This document shows, one piece after another, positions 8,728 to 17,634 of a stretch of 64,000 bases of DNA. Position 1 is the stretch's first letter. Every line of letters starts with the position of its first letter. Both the position numbers and the translations under genes were made by a program. The DNA lies in contig JAWKWA010000002.1 in NCBI GenBank assembly GCA_041397765.1, positions 236,875 through 300,874 on the forward strand, given 5' to 3'. The notes beneath the pieces are model-generated. The model worked only from the letters and a program-made list of their open reading frames with translations. It did no database searches and was not told the origin of the DNA. The stretch comes from JAWKWA01 sp041397765. Lineage in GTDB: Bacteria > Pseudomonadota > Alphaproteobacteria > Rhizobiales > Hyphomicrobiaceae.

Positions 8728-9801
8728 TCAGCCAGGGGAGCGCGGTCGGCGTTTTCCGGCCGCGGTCGCCCGGGCCTTGCCGGACCGTGCGGGCTTTGCG
8801 GCAGCGGCGGAGCGGCCAGTCGTCCGCTTCGGGGCGGCGTCAGTCCTCGAGGTGGCGCGCGAGGCAGGCCGGTGGGACGTCTGGGCGCGCCGGCGCTTGC
8901 CCTTCTCGTCGTCCGTTGCCGGCTCGCCGGCGATGCGGGCCGGCTCACCCATCACCTGCGTCCGGCCGCGGGGAAGCACCGCGATGGCGGTCAGGCGGCC
9001 GAGCGTCGCCAGGTCGCCGGCGATGCGTCCATGCATGCCGGTGCCGACCAGAAGGGGTACGCCCATGCGCAGGGCCTTCAGCACGGCCATGCCGTCGAGC
9101 GCGCCGCCAGTCACCAGAACCCCCCGTGCGGCACGCCCCGGCCGATCGGCGAGTTGGCCGGCAATGCCGTCGAGCGCGAGATCGGCCGAGCGATCGGTCG
9201 CGGAAAGAACGGGCTTGCCGCCAGAGACGAAGACGGCGGTGCAGGTGCCGGCCCGTGCCGCCCGGCCTGCGGGTCTTGCGAGCGCGGCGAGCTCTGCCGC
9301 CGCCTCGAGGCGGATGCGTGGGCCCGATCGTCCGGGCGGTGGCAGGGCGTTGCTCTCGGCAAGGTCTTCGGCGGTCGTCGTGAAGGCGCAGCCGGAACCC
9401 GCAAGTCGGGACCTCTGCCGCGCCTCGTAGGCTGACGCTTCTGCCGTGCGTACGACGACCACGCCGAGATCAGCATCGTGCTCGACCGCAGTCACGGCCT
9501 CGTCCGGGCCGAGCAGGCCGCGGTTGAGCAGGAAGCCACGGGCGAGCGCCGCGGGATCGGTCGTCAGGGAGGTGATCGTCTCGATCTCGAGGCCGTTCAG
9601 CAGGATGGTGAGCGCCCGCTCCTCGCCGAACGCATGAAGATCGCGCTTTCGGCGGTCGCCGCTGCGGCTCGGTCGGGAGGCGCGGCCGGTCGCCTCGCCG
9701 GTTCGCGTACGGGCATGTTGGGCCCGTCCACCTTCATGCGCTCGTCTGCCTGCCACGCCACCGCCTCCATCCGTGCCGAAGGAGAGCAATTCTACCGTCA
9801 T
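8728..9801 (-). CDS. fdhD: FdhD-like formate dehydrogenase accessory sulfurtransferase, divergent
   Basis: FdhD moves sulfur from the cysteine desulfurase to the Mo-bis-MGD cofactor of formate dehydrogenases. The central region matches the family: an N-terminal LTILLNGLEIET strand, ARGFLLNRGLL, the SGCAF loop, then FVSGGKPVLSATDRSADLALD and VLVTGGALDGMAVLKA-like segments near the end. Two oddities stand out. The CxxC loop reads C-A-F-T, so the second family cysteine is absent. A lysine/arginine/alanine-rich tail of about 60 residues follows the domain. At 357 residues it is longer than usual. ATG 9801 is the first good start; the basic N-terminal 60 residues are poorly conserved. No formate dehydrogenase is visible nearby. 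Confidence 0.78.
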   Translation of the reverse strand: MTVELLSFGTDGGGGVAGRRAHEGGRAQHARTRTGEATGRASRPSRSGDRRKRDLHAFGEERALTILLNGLEIETITSLTTDPAALARGFLLNRGLLGPDEAVTAVEHDADLGVVVVRTAEASAYEARQRSRLAGSGCAFTTTAEDLAESNALPPPGRSGPRIRLEAAAELAALARPAGRAARAGTCTAVFVSGGKPVLSATDRSADLALDGIAGQLADRPGRAARGVLVTGGALDGMAVLKALRMGVPLLVGTGMHGRIAGDLATLGRLTAIAVLPRGRTQVMGEPARIAGEPATDDEKGKRRRAQTSHRPASRATSRTDAAPKRTTGRSAAAAKPARSGKARATAAGKRRPRSPG

Positions 9802-10032
9802 CGGCCCGGCACGTATCGGCCCAGATCGCCGTCCTCCACCGCCGGTTGGCGCCGCGGCACCGTCGCCTGCCTGCGATCCGGTTGAACATGCTGGCGGTTC
9901 GTGCTCTTGATCCGCCGGAACGACGGGCGAGACGGCGTTCTCCCAGAGGAGCTCTGCGTGCCTCGGCGGCCGCCGCCGACCGTGCCAGGCCGGCGCAGCG
10001 GCGCCCGTCCAGCCGATCCAGGAAAGGCAGCC

Positions 10033-11172
10033 ATGGCCTCCGTCACCAGAGCCGATATCCTCGCTGCCCTGAAGTCGATCGCCGCACCCGATGGCCGGAG
10101 CAGCATCGTCGAACAGGGCCTCGTCTCCGAGATCGTCATCGCCAATCGGAAGGTCTACTTCGCGATCTCCGCGAGCCCCGACCGTGCCGCCGAGATGGAA
10201 CCGATCCGCAAGGCCGCCGAGGCGGCGGTGAAGGCGCTCGAAGGCGTCGAGAGCGCCAATGTCGCACTGACGGCGGAGCGGGCGCCCGGCAGCCAGAGCC
10301 CGTCCGCAGCCGCCGGCAGCGAGGGGGCCGGCCGCACCGGCGCGGCACCGCGCACGGCGGCCCGCTCGGCGGCCATTCCCGGCATCCGCCACATCGTCGC
10401 GGTCGCCTCCGGCAAAGGCGGTGTCGGCAAGTCGACGACGGCGGTCAATCTCGCGCTCGGTCTGAAGGCGCTCGGCCTCAAGGCAGGCATCCTCGATGCC
10501 GATGTCTACGGCCCGTCGGTGCCGCGGCTGGTCGGTCTCTCCGGCAAGCCGCAGGTCATGCCCGACCGGCGCATCAAGCCGATGAGCGCCTTCGGCCTCA
10601 AGGTCATGTCGATGGGCTTCCTCATCGACGAGGGCACGCCGGTGGTCTGGCGGGCGCCGATGGTCATGCAGGCCTTGACGCAGATGCTGCGCGAGGTGGC
10701 CTGGGACGATCTCGACATCCTCGTCGTCGACATGCCGCCGGGCACGGGCGATGCCCAGCTCACGCTCGCCCAGCAGGCGCCGCTGTCGGGGGCGGTGATC
10801 GTGTCGACGCCGCAGGATCTGGCGCTGATCGATGCGCGCAAGGGCCTCGCGATGTTCCGCCAGGTCAATGTGCCCGTGCTCGGCATCGTCGAGAACATGA
10901 GCTATTTCCTCTGTCCCTCCTGCGGTACGCGCTCGGACATTTTCGGCCATGGCGGTGCACGCGAGGAGGCGGAGAGGCTCGGCGTCACTTTCCTCGGCGA
11001 GGTGCCGCTGCACATGACCATCCGCGAGACCTCCGACCGCGGCCAGCCGGTGACGGCGGTCGCCCCCGACAGCCCGCATGCCGACATCTATCGGGACATC
11101 GCCCGGAAGGTGATGGAGGGCATCGAGGAGCCGGGCGCGCGCCGCGCGGCGCCGCGTATCGTGATGGAATGA
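10033..11172 (+). CDS. mrp: Mrp/ApbC (NBP35-type) iron-sulfur cluster carrier ATPase
   Basis: The 379-residue protein has an N-terminal FeSCA/DUF59 domain (residues 1-85), an alanine-rich linker, and a P-loop ATPase beginning with SGKGGVGKST (about 127-136). The bridging cysteines CPSCGTRSDIF lie near residue 295. These proteins bind a [4Fe-4S] cluster at a dimer interface and pass it to apo-enzymes in the cytosol. ATG 10033 places the FeSCA domain at the very N-terminus; the open frame extends further upstream but without conserved sequence. The neighbouring DUF971 gene recalls plant HCF101, in which both domains are fused. Confidence 0.93.
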   Translation: MASVTRADILAALKSIAAPDGRSSIVEQGLVSEIVIANRKVYFAISASPDRAAEMEPIRKAAEAAVKALEGVESANVALTAERAPGSQSPSAAAGSEGAGRTGAAPRTAARSAAIPGIRHIVAVASGKGGVGKSTTAVNLALGLKALGLKAGILDADVYGPSVPRLVGLSGKPQVMPDRRIKPMSAFGLKVMSMGFLIDEGTPVVWRAPMVMQALTQMLREVAWDDLDILVVDMPPGTGDAQLTLAQQAPLSGAVIVSTPQDLALIDARKGLAMFRQVNVPVLGIVENMSYFLCPSCGTRSDIFGHGGAREEAERLGVTFLGEVPLHMTIRETSDRGQPVTAVAPDSPHADIYRDIARKVMEGIEEPGARRAAPRIVME

Positions 11173-11176
11173 TGCG

Positions 11177-11808
11177 ATGTTCGACGAGACCACGCTCGCC
11201 ATGTTCGCCGCCGCCACGCTCGCGACCTACCTCGCCCCGGGGGCCGACATGGCCTACATCGCCTCGAAGGCAGTCCCGGGAGGTGTGCGGCATGGGCTCC
11301 TCGCCGGTCTCGGCGTATTGATCGGCATCGTCATCCAGGCGGGCGCGGCCGCGCTCGGCGTCTCCGCCCTGTTCCATGCCTCGCCCATGCTGTTCGAGAT
11401 CGTCCGCTGGACCGGCGTCGCCTATCTTGCCTATCTCGGCCTGCTCGCTCCAAGGGTGGAGCGCACGATGCGTCGCGCGGGGAGGGAGCGCGGACGAGCG
11501 GCCTCTCCATCGTTGCGAAGGGTGTCGGCGTCAACCTGCTCAATCCGAAGATCTCGCTGTTCTTCCTCGCTTTCCTGCCGCAGTTCGTCGACCCGTCGCG
11601 CGGCGACGTGACGAGGCAGCTTCTCGTGCTCGGGGCGATGTTCGCCGGCGGATCGGTGCTGTGGCTGAGCTTTCTTGCGGTGCTGTTTGCGCGGATCGGC
11701 CGGGCGATCGCGGGCAGCGCGCGGGCCATGCGCTGGCAGAGCCGCCTCACCGGCGTGGCGATGATCGGCTTTGCGGGTGCGCTCGCCGCATCCGGCCTCA
11801 GGAGATAG
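11177..11808 (+). pseudogene. LysE/RhtB-family exporter, interrupted by a 1-nt frameshift
   Basis: The first part (from ATG 11177) encodes the typical LysE N-terminus with three hydrophobic segments (AATLATYLAPGADMAYIAS, AGLGVLIGIVIQAGAAALGV, RWTGVAYLAYLGLL). Near 11450 the homology jumps to another frame, which continues GVGVNLLNPKISLFFLAFLP, the strongly conserved second half, and ends at 11808. The total length, 632 nt, is one base short of a whole frame, so a single deletion explains it. LysE proteins export amino acids or metabolites across the inner membrane. It lies 4 bp after mrp and 3 bp before the DUF971 gene. The shift is either a real inactivation or a sequencing error. Confidence 0.85.
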
Positions 11809-11811
11809 GCG

Positions 11812-12177
11812 ATGGCGACGGATAATCGTCCCTGGCCGAGCGAGCTCAAGCTCGACCGTGCGCGCAGCGAGCTCACCGTCACCTTCGACGACGGCCAGCG
11901 CTTCGTCATTCCCGCGGAAATGCTGCGGGTGATGAGCCCGTCGGCCGAGGTGCAGGGGCACAGTCCCGAGCAGCGCGTGACCGTTGCGGGCAAGCGCAAT
12001 GTGCGGATCACCGACCTCGTGCCGGTCGGCAACTACGCCGTGCAGATCGTGTTCGACGATGGCCACGACAGCGGGTTCTTCCGCTACGAGTATCTCTATG
12101 AGCTCGGCGAGCATCGCGAGACGCACTGGCTCGTCTATCTGGACGAGCTCGCCAGGAAAGGCCTGACGCGCGGCTGA
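11812..12177 (+). CDS. DUF971 (gamma-butyrobetaine hydroxylase-like N-terminal domain) protein
   Basis: The 121-residue protein is a stand-alone DUF971 domain. Recognisable features are the ELKLDRARSELTVTFDDG start and the HDSGFFRYEYLYELGE core. In eukaryotic enzymes this domain precedes trimethyllysine/butyrobetaine hydroxylases, and in plant HCF101 it follows an Mrp-type ATPase; free-standing bacterial forms are commonly found near mrp. Here it sits 640 bp downstream of mrp on the same strand, supporting a link to iron-sulfur handling. Its biochemical role is not established. Confidence 0.88.
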   Translation: MATDNRPWPSELKLDRARSELTVTFDDGQRFVIPAEMLRVMSPSAEVQGHSPEQRVTVAGKRNVRITDLVPVGNYAVQIVFDDGHDSGFFRYEYLYELGEHRETHWLVYLDELARKGLTRG

Positions 12178-12579
12178 CCTGTCATAGCGGCGCGCACACG
12201 TTTCGGCTCGTGATCCCATTGGATGCGCGCGGGTATCTCCTTTGTTTGCGTGCGGCCGCCCTACCAACCCCGCGCGCATAGCACCTCGCGAAAGTCAGAA
12301 CTTTCGCTCGCTGGTATCAGCCGTCGGGCGGGCGCCGTTCCCGGACGAAGCGAGCGCTTTCATTAACGCTATCTTCAAGCGCGCAAGTGCACTGTCGCGA
12401 GCGCGGAACCCGTTCTCGTGGCCCGCTGTCGCTGCACGGGAGGCAGCGCGGCGCATGTCGCGTGCCGGCTTGGCTCCGCGCGGACCTGTCGAGCCTTCAG
12501 GAGCGGTACGGGTGGCACACCGCCCGGTTGCTGCGGGTCGGCGTGCAGGCGGGCCCCGGTTGTCTCTGTCGGGTTTGTC
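12178..12579. other. 402-nt intergenic region upstream of the polysaccharide genes
   Basis: No supported coding sequence is present; the open frames crossing it lack conserved sequence. It contains the perfect hairpin at 12288-12307 and a less GC-rich patch (12355-12380) that could hold the promoter of the exopolysaccharide genes. Nothing else stands out. Confidence 0.5.
12288..12307. repeat. Perfect 8-bp inverted repeat (GCGAAAGT-CAGA-ACTTTCGC)
   Basis: The arms are perfectly complementary around a 4-base loop. It is about 270 bp upstream of the glycosylphosphotransferase start and 110 bp after the DUF971 stop. There is no T-run after it, so it is more likely an operator or RNA hairpin than a simple Rho-independent terminator. 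Confidence 0.5.
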
Positions 12580-14073
12580 ATGTCAGTCGAGCGTCTTCTC
12601 GATCCCATCTCTGCCAGATCGGCCATCACGTCGGGTTATGTCGCGCTGCCGCAGGCCGATGCGCCGCGATGGTCGCGCCGCGTGACCGCCGACATCGTCT
12701 CGTTCCTCGACATCGCCGTCATCCTGATCAGCGCCATGCTGACCGGGCTTCTGCACGATCTGTGGGGCCTGCGCGTGGTGGTGCCGCCGCTGGCCCTGGC
12801 GCAGATCTGTCTCATCACGGCGGCGACGACGCATTTCGTGCTGCGCCAGCTCGCGCACTACGACATCGAGCGGATCGACCAGGTGACCGCCTCTCCCGGC
12901 AGGCTCGGGCTCGGTCTCGTCATCTCCTTCTCGATCGTGATCGCGACCGCGCATACGCTCGGCGTCGCCGACAGGCTGCCGAAGGCCTGGTTCCCGGTCT
13001 GGCTCGGCGGTACGCTGGCGCTTCTCGTCATCGAGCGTTTCGCGGTCAGGATGGTGCTGAAGCGGGCAGGCCGGCGCGGCGTGTTCGTCAGCAATGTCGC
13101 CGTCTACGGGGCCGGCCGCATCGCGCACAAGCTCGAGGAGCATGTGGCGCGCTCGGGCGCGGCCTTGCGTCTCGTCGGCATCTATGACGACCGCGCCGAT
13201 CCGGCCCGTATCGACACGCAAGGCCTGCCGATCGCGGGACGATTGGAGGATCTCATCCGCGACGGTCGCGAGGGCCTCATCGACGAGATCGTCATCGCCC
13301 TGCCGCAGACGGCCGACCATCGCATCGCCGGCATCGCGCGCCGGCTCGAGCAGCTTCCCGTCCGGATCAGGGTCTGCACGCAGATCTCCTCGGACCTCGT
13401 CGACCTCGATGCGCGCAGCCACAAGGTGTCGAGCATCGGTCCGCTCGGGCTGCTCGACCTCAAGTCGAATCCATTGCCCGATTGGGCGCCGTTCCTGAAA
13501 CGTGTCGAGGACGTGGTCATCTCGTCGGTGGCCCTTGCGCTCGCGCTGCCGGTCATGCTCGTCGTCGCGGCGCTCATCAAGCTGGACAGCCGTGGGCCGG
13601 TGTTCTTCCGCCAGAAGCGCCATGGGCTCAATCACCGCGTCATCGAGGTGCTGAAGTTCCGCACCATGCGTGTGATGGAGGACGGAGCCGGCGTCCGTCA
13701 GGCGACGCGCGACGATCCGCGCATCACGAGGGTTGGTCGCATCCTGCGCAAGACCAGCCTCGACGAGCTGCCGCAACTCATCAACATCATTCGCGGAGAG
13801 ATGTCGCTGGTCGGACCGCGTCCACATGCGATCGTGCACAACGAGCAGTACGGCGAGATGCTGGAGCGCTATGCCAACCGGCATCAGGTGAAGCCGGGGC
13901 TGACGGGCTGGGCGCAGGTGAACGGGTTCCGCGGCGAGACGCGGACGCCCGAGGCGATGGAGGCGCGCGTCGAGCACGATCTCTACTACATCGACAACTG
14001 GTCGCTGTGGCTCGACCTCAGGATCCTCGCCCTGACGCCGCTCTACGGCTTCGTGCACCGGAACGCATTCTGA
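12580..14073 (+). CDS. Undecaprenyl-phosphate glycosylphosphotransferase (exopolysaccharide priming enzyme)
   Basis: The 497-residue protein has N-terminal membrane segments, a Rossmann-like CoA-binding central part (NVAVYGAGRIAHKL), and the C-terminal bacterial sugar transferase domain with GPVFFRQKRHG, KFRTMR, LRKTSLDELPQLINI and LVGPRPHA motifs. It transfers a hexose-1-phosphate from a UDP-sugar to undecaprenyl phosphate at the cytoplasmic face, starting polysaccharide repeat units. I chose ATG 12580 because upstream sequence in the same frame is unconserved. It overlaps the polymerase-like gene by 1 nt. No other glycosyltransferases are near, so the rest of the pathway must lie elsewhere. 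Confidence 0.92.
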   Translation: MSVERLLDPISARSAITSGYVALPQADAPRWSRRVTADIVSFLDIAVILISAMLTGLLHDLWGLRVVVPPLALAQICLITAATTHFVLRQLAHYDIERIDQVTASPGRLGLGLVISFSIVIATAHTLGVADRLPKAWFPVWLGGTLALLVIERFAVRMVLKRAGRRGVFVSNVAVYGAGRIAHKLEEHVARSGAALRLVGIYDDRADPARIDTQGLPIAGRLEDLIRDGREGLIDEIVIALPQTADHRIAGIARRLEQLPVRIRVCTQISSDLVDLDARSHKVSSIGPLGLLDLKSNPLPDWAPFLKRVEDVVISSVALALALPVMLVVAALIKLDSRGPVFFRQKRHGLNHRVIEVLKFRTMRVMEDGAGVRQATRDDPRITRVGRILRKTSLDELPQLINIIRGEMSLVGPRPHAIVHNEQYGEMLERYANRHQVKPGLTGWAQVNGFRGETRTPEAMEARVEHDLYYIDNWSLWLDLRILALTPLYGFVHRNAF

Positions 14074-15689
14074 TGGGCGGGTCGGCCGCGATCGCATTCG
14101 ATGCATGCGACGGCCTTGGCGGCGAGGCCGGCTCGCGCGCCAGCAGGGCCGACCGCACGTCACGCCGACCGGCGCGGCCGCGCAAAGGCACATTCCTCTC
14201 CGAGCTCAGGCATACGCCGCTGCCGGTCGCCGCGCTCATCCTTGGCATCATCTGTCCGAGCGAGCTGTCGCTCTTTCTCGGCGGCATCCGCCTGCCGCCG
14301 CACCGCATCGCCCTCCTCGTCTTCCTCCTGCCGGCGTTGTTCCGGCTGATCCGCCAGCGCGACATCCGCATCGGCAGCTTCGATGTCGCCTTCATGCTGT
14401 TCGGCGCCTGGCAGCTCGGGGTCTTCATCCATCACGAGGGTGTTTCGGGTGGCGGCCAGTTCGGTGGCGCGCTCGCGCTCGAAAGTCTCGGCTCCTACCT
14501 GGTCGCGCGGGCCTATGTGCGGGACTATGAGAGTTTCCGCGGGGCGATACGCTTCCTCTTTGCCATGATCATGCTGCTCGGCAGCCTCGCCTTCGTCGAG
14601 GCGGTGAGCGGCGTGCATTTCATCCATGACGTGCTCTACAAGATGACCGGTTTCTTCCAGTCATCGGTGCGCGTCGAGAAGCGTCTCGGCCTCATTCGCG
14701 CCTATGCGACGTTCGACCATCCGATCATCTATGGCACGTTCTGCGCGAGCCTGATGTCGCTGCTGTGGTTCACGACCGAGACGCGGAACACGCAGATCGT
14801 GCGTTCCTCCGGACTCGCCCTCGCAACCTTTCTCGGTCTCTCCTCGGCGCCGCTGCTCAGTCTCGGCGTGCAGGCGACTCTGATCACCTGGGACCGGGTG
14901 ACGCGCGGTGTCGACATGCGCGTGCCGCTGACGCTGATAGCGCTCGTCGGGCTCTATATCGGCATCGAGATCGTATCGAGCCGGCCGGCCTTCGAGGCGA
15001 TCATCATGCGGGTGACGCTCGATCCGTGGACGGCGTTCTATCGCATGCAGATCTGGCACTATGGGCTCGAGAATGTCTGGATGAGCCCGTTCCTCGGCGC
15101 GGGTCTGGCCGGATGGGAGCGCATCTGGTGGATGAGCGCGACGACGGTCGACGCGTTCTGGCTGCTGGTGCCGATGCGCATGGGCATTCCGGCCGTCGTT
15201 CTCTTGCTGCTCAGCGCCGGTCTCCTCATGCGTGCGGTCAATCGCCGGCAGAAGCGGCCGCGGTTCGAGCGCGATGCGGCGATCGGCTGGACGATCTCGA
15301 TCATCTCGATCGGGCTGGTCGGTCTGACGGTGCACTACTGGAACTCGATCCACGCCCATGTCTTCCTGCTGCTCGGGCTTGGCGCGTGGCTCGCCGATCC
15401 GGCTGGCAAGGCGCGTGGCGGCGGTGCGGGCAAGGGCCGGTCGAGAAGGAAAGGCCGCGCCCCGGCTCGCGGCGGTGGCACCCATGCGCCAGCCGCCGAG
15501 GCAGTCGTTCCGGGCCGTGGCGGCGGTGCGGAGACCGGCACCGATCACCGCGACATGCCGGCGATGAGAGCGGCCGAGCGGACGATGCCTGCAGCAGACG
15601 GCCGATGGATGGGGCCGTCGTCGCGCCGGGACCATCCGCCGCTTGCGGGAGCCCGACGGGATTCGCGCCCGCGTCGCCGATCGGGGTAG
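14073..15689 (+). CDS. O-antigen ligase / Wzy-type polymerase-like membrane protein
   Basis: The 538-residue protein has about ten hydrophobic segments from residue 48 to 445, and its C-terminal half contains FLGAGLAGW, WLLVPMRMGIPAVVLLL and HYWNSIHAHVFLLLG, resembling the Wzy_C/O-antigen ligase family. It would polymerise or ligate lipid-linked polysaccharide on the periplasmic side. Its start overlaps the stop of the glycosyl-1-phosphate transferase. After the last membrane segment comes a low-complexity Gly/Arg/Ala-rich tail of about 100 residues that is unusual for the family and probably lies in the cytoplasm; it might be non-conserved read-through of an older stop. Confidence 0.82.
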   Translation: MGGSAAIAFDACDGLGGEAGSRASRADRTSRRPARPRKGTFLSELRHTPLPVAALILGIICPSELSLFLGGIRLPPHRIALLVFLLPALFRLIRQRDIRIGSFDVAFMLFGAWQLGVFIHHEGVSGGGQFGGALALESLGSYLVARAYVRDYESFRGAIRFLFAMIMLLGSLAFVEAVSGVHFIHDVLYKMTGFFQSSVRVEKRLGLIRAYATFDHPIIYGTFCASLMSLLWFTTETRNTQIVRSSGLALATFLGLSSAPLLSLGVQATLITWDRVTRGVDMRVPLTLIALVGLYIGIEIVSSRPAFEAIIMRVTLDPWTAFYRMQIWHYGLENVWMSPFLGAGLAGWERIWWMSATTVDAFWLLVPMRMGIPAVVLLLLSAGLLMRAVNRRQKRPRFERDAAIGWTISIISIGLVGLTVHYWNSIHAHVFLLLGLGAWLADPAGKARGGGAGKGRSRRKGRAPARGGGTHAPAAEAVVPGRGGGAETGTDHRDMPAMRAAERTMPAADGRWMGPSSRRDHPPLAGARRDSRPRRRSG

Positions 15690-15737
15690 GGCGGAGTGGC
15701 CGGCGCCGTCAGCCCGGCCTCGTCACCCGCCTCGTGC

Positions 15738-16211
15738 TCAGTTGGTGTCCTCGGGCAGGACCGGCAGGGGATGGAACTCGATCCCTTCCTCGCGCAGCGC
15801 CTCTGCCTCCTCGACAGTCGCCTCGCCGTAGATGCCGCGCGGATCGATCTCTTCGTAGTGGATCTTGCGCGCCTCCTCGGCGAAACGGTCGCCGACATAG
15901 TCGGCGTTCTGGCGCACATGGTCGCGAAGCTTGCGCAGGACCTCGACGACTTCGCCCGGCAGCGGCAGGCCCTTCGTCATCTGTGGGGCGGGCGCGGCGG
16001 CGGGGGCGGGTGCCGCCACGGTCTGCGACACGGCGGGATCGCGATCGCGGCGGGCGACGGCGGGCGCCATCACCGCCTTGGCGATCTCGGCATCGCCACA
16101 TTGCGGGCAGGCGAGCAGCTTGCGGGCGACCTGCCGGTCGAAGTCCTCGCCCGAGCGGAACCAGGCCTCGAACTCGTGGCCCTTGCTGCAATTGAGCCGG
16201 AAGCGAATCAT
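15738..16211 (-). CDS. DUF1178 family protein
   Basis: The 157-residue protein begins MIRFRLNCSKGHEFEAWF and carries a second cysteine pair in LLACPQCGDAEI, suggesting a small zinc-ribbon domain; the C-terminal half (MTKGLPLPGEVVEVLRKL onward) is the other conserved block. An Ala/Pro linker separates them. The ATG overlaps the nitrilase stop by 4 nt. Function is unknown, but the order comF-grxC-nitrilase-DUF1178 is common in alphaproteobacteria. Confidence 0.9.
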   Translation of the reverse strand: MIRFRLNCSKGHEFEAWFRSGEDFDRQVARKLLACPQCGDAEIAKAVMAPAVARRDRDPAVSQTVAAPAPAAAPAPQMTKGLPLPGEVVEVLRKLRDHVRQNADYVGDRFAEEARKIHYEEIDPRGIYGEATVEEAEALREEGIEFHPLPVLPEDTN

Positions 16212-17074
16212 GACGCTTGCCTCGCAAGGGTGGGGCTCGCGGGCATGGGCGCGAAGGCGCGGTCGTGCGCGAGCGCCGGGATGCGTCCGCGTGCATCGGC
16301 GATCCGCGCCAGATCGAGCTCGGCATGGATCACGCCCGGCTCCGTTCCGGTCTCGGCGATCACCTCGCCCCAGGGATCGACGACGAGGCTGTGGCCGTAG
16401 GTCTCGCGGCCGTTCTCGTGACGACCGCCCTGGGCGGCGGCGAGAACGAAGCTGCCGGTCTCGATGGCGCGCGCCCGCAGCAGCACCTGCCAATGGGCTT
16501 CGCCGGTCTGGCGGGTGAAGGCGGACGGCACGGCGAGGATGCCGGCGCCGGCCTTGGCGAGCGTGCGATAGAGCGCCGGGAACCTCAAATCGTAGCAGAT
16601 CGACAGCCCGAGCCCGACCCCGCCGAGGTGGGCGACCACGGCCTCGCTGCCGGGCGCGAAATTGCGGCTCTCGCGGTAGCTTTCGCCGCTCGGCAGGTCG
16701 ACGTCGAACATGTGGATCTTGTCGTAGGTGGCGAGGATCTCGCCATCGGGGCCGATCAGCACGGAGCGGTTGAGGAGGCGGTCGCCGTCCAGGCCGCGGA
16801 AGGCCATGGAGCCGATATGGAGACAAATGGCGAGCTCGGCGGCGAGCCGGCGGAAGCGGGCGATGCCGCGGTCGGTCTCGAACGGCGCGACGCTCGCCCG
16901 CAGCCGCTCGCGGTCGAGCTCCATGATGCCGGTATTCTCCGGCGTCTGGACATAGCGCGCGCCGCCGGCGGCCGCCTCGCGCACCAGCGTCTCGGCAGCG
17001 GCGAGATTGGCGTCCACCTCGCGGCCCGAACGCATTTGCACGAGTGCCACGCTGAGCTTTTGGGTGCCGCTCAT
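16208..17074 (-). CDS. Carbon-nitrogen hydrolase, Nit1-like (deaminated glutathione amidase type)
   Basis: The 288-residue protein has the nitrilase triad: Glu46 in TPENTG, Lys119 in YDKIHMFDVD, and Cys160 in SICYDLRFP. The KIHMFDVDLP and RFPALYRTLA contexts are those of the Nit1/YafV-like branch, which hydrolyses deaminated glutathione formed by side reactions of transaminases. It is cytoplasmic. The start ATG 17074 gives the standard N-terminus (KLSVALVQM). It follows the glutaredoxin gene and overlaps DUF1178, which suggests a thiol-housekeeping operon. Confidence 0.9.
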   Translation of the reverse strand: MSGTQKLSVALVQMRSGREVDANLAAAETLVREAAAGGARYVQTPENTGIMELDRERLRASVAPFETDRGIARFRRLAAELAICLHIGSMAFRGLDGDRLLNRSVLIGPDGEILATYDKIHMFDVDLPSGESYRESRNFAPGSEAVVAHLGGVGLGLSICYDLRFPALYRTLAKAGAGILAVPSAFTRQTGEAHWQVLLRARAIETGSFVLAAAQGGRHENGRETYGHSLVVDPWGEVIAETGTEPGVIHAELDLARIADARGRIPALAHDRAFAPMPASPTLARQAS

Positions 17075-17252
17075 CGTCTCTCCATTCCCGCCCGGCCTTC
17101 GGCGGCGCGGACGCGATCCGTTCGCTCGAACGCCACGGTCACGGCCCGCTCCCTCGAGGAGGAGATTGCCAGGCCGGCGGTCGCGCAAGACATGCGTCGT
17201 CCGAACCTGCCCAGAGGATAGCCTTCGTCGCGCCCTCCGTCACCCGGGCGAG

Positions 17253-17510
17253 TCATTGCGCAAGGAGCGGATCGAGCTTGCCCGCATGGTCGAGCGCATG
17301 CAGGTCGTCGCAGCCGCCGACATGGCGTGCACCGATCCAGATCTGCGGCACGGTGTTGCGCCCGCCGGCCTTCGCCCTCATCGCCTCGCGCAGCGATGGA
17401 TCGCGCGAGACGTCGATCTCGTCATAGGCTGCGCCCTTGCGATCGAGGAGCGCCTTGGCCATGTGGCAATAGGGGCAATAGGGTGTGGTGTAGATGGTGA
17501 TCTGAGGCAT
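17253..17510 (-). CDS. grxC: Glutaredoxin 3
   Basis: The 85-residue protein has the complete thioredoxin fold, with the dithiol active site CPYC at residues 12-15, the TVPQIWI cis-proline segment and the glutathione-binding GGCDDLHAL segment. It reduces protein disulfides and glutathione mixed disulfides in the cytosol. It lies 124 bp downstream of comF and 178 bp upstream of the nitrilase gene on the same strand. Confidence 0.96.
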   Translation of the reverse strand: MPQITIYTTPYCPYCHMAKALLDRKGAAYDEIDVSRDPSLREAMRAKAGGRNTVPQIWIGARHVGGCDDLHALDHAGKLDPLLAQ

Positions 17511-17634
17511 CGGCCGGTCCTATGGCTGGCAAGGGCGGCGATCATAGTCGGGTGTCGGCGGCACGCAACGGCTTCGGCGCGCAATCGAGGATCGCTCGGC
17601 GGTGACGGCCGTACCGTCGACGCTCGGGAACCGG

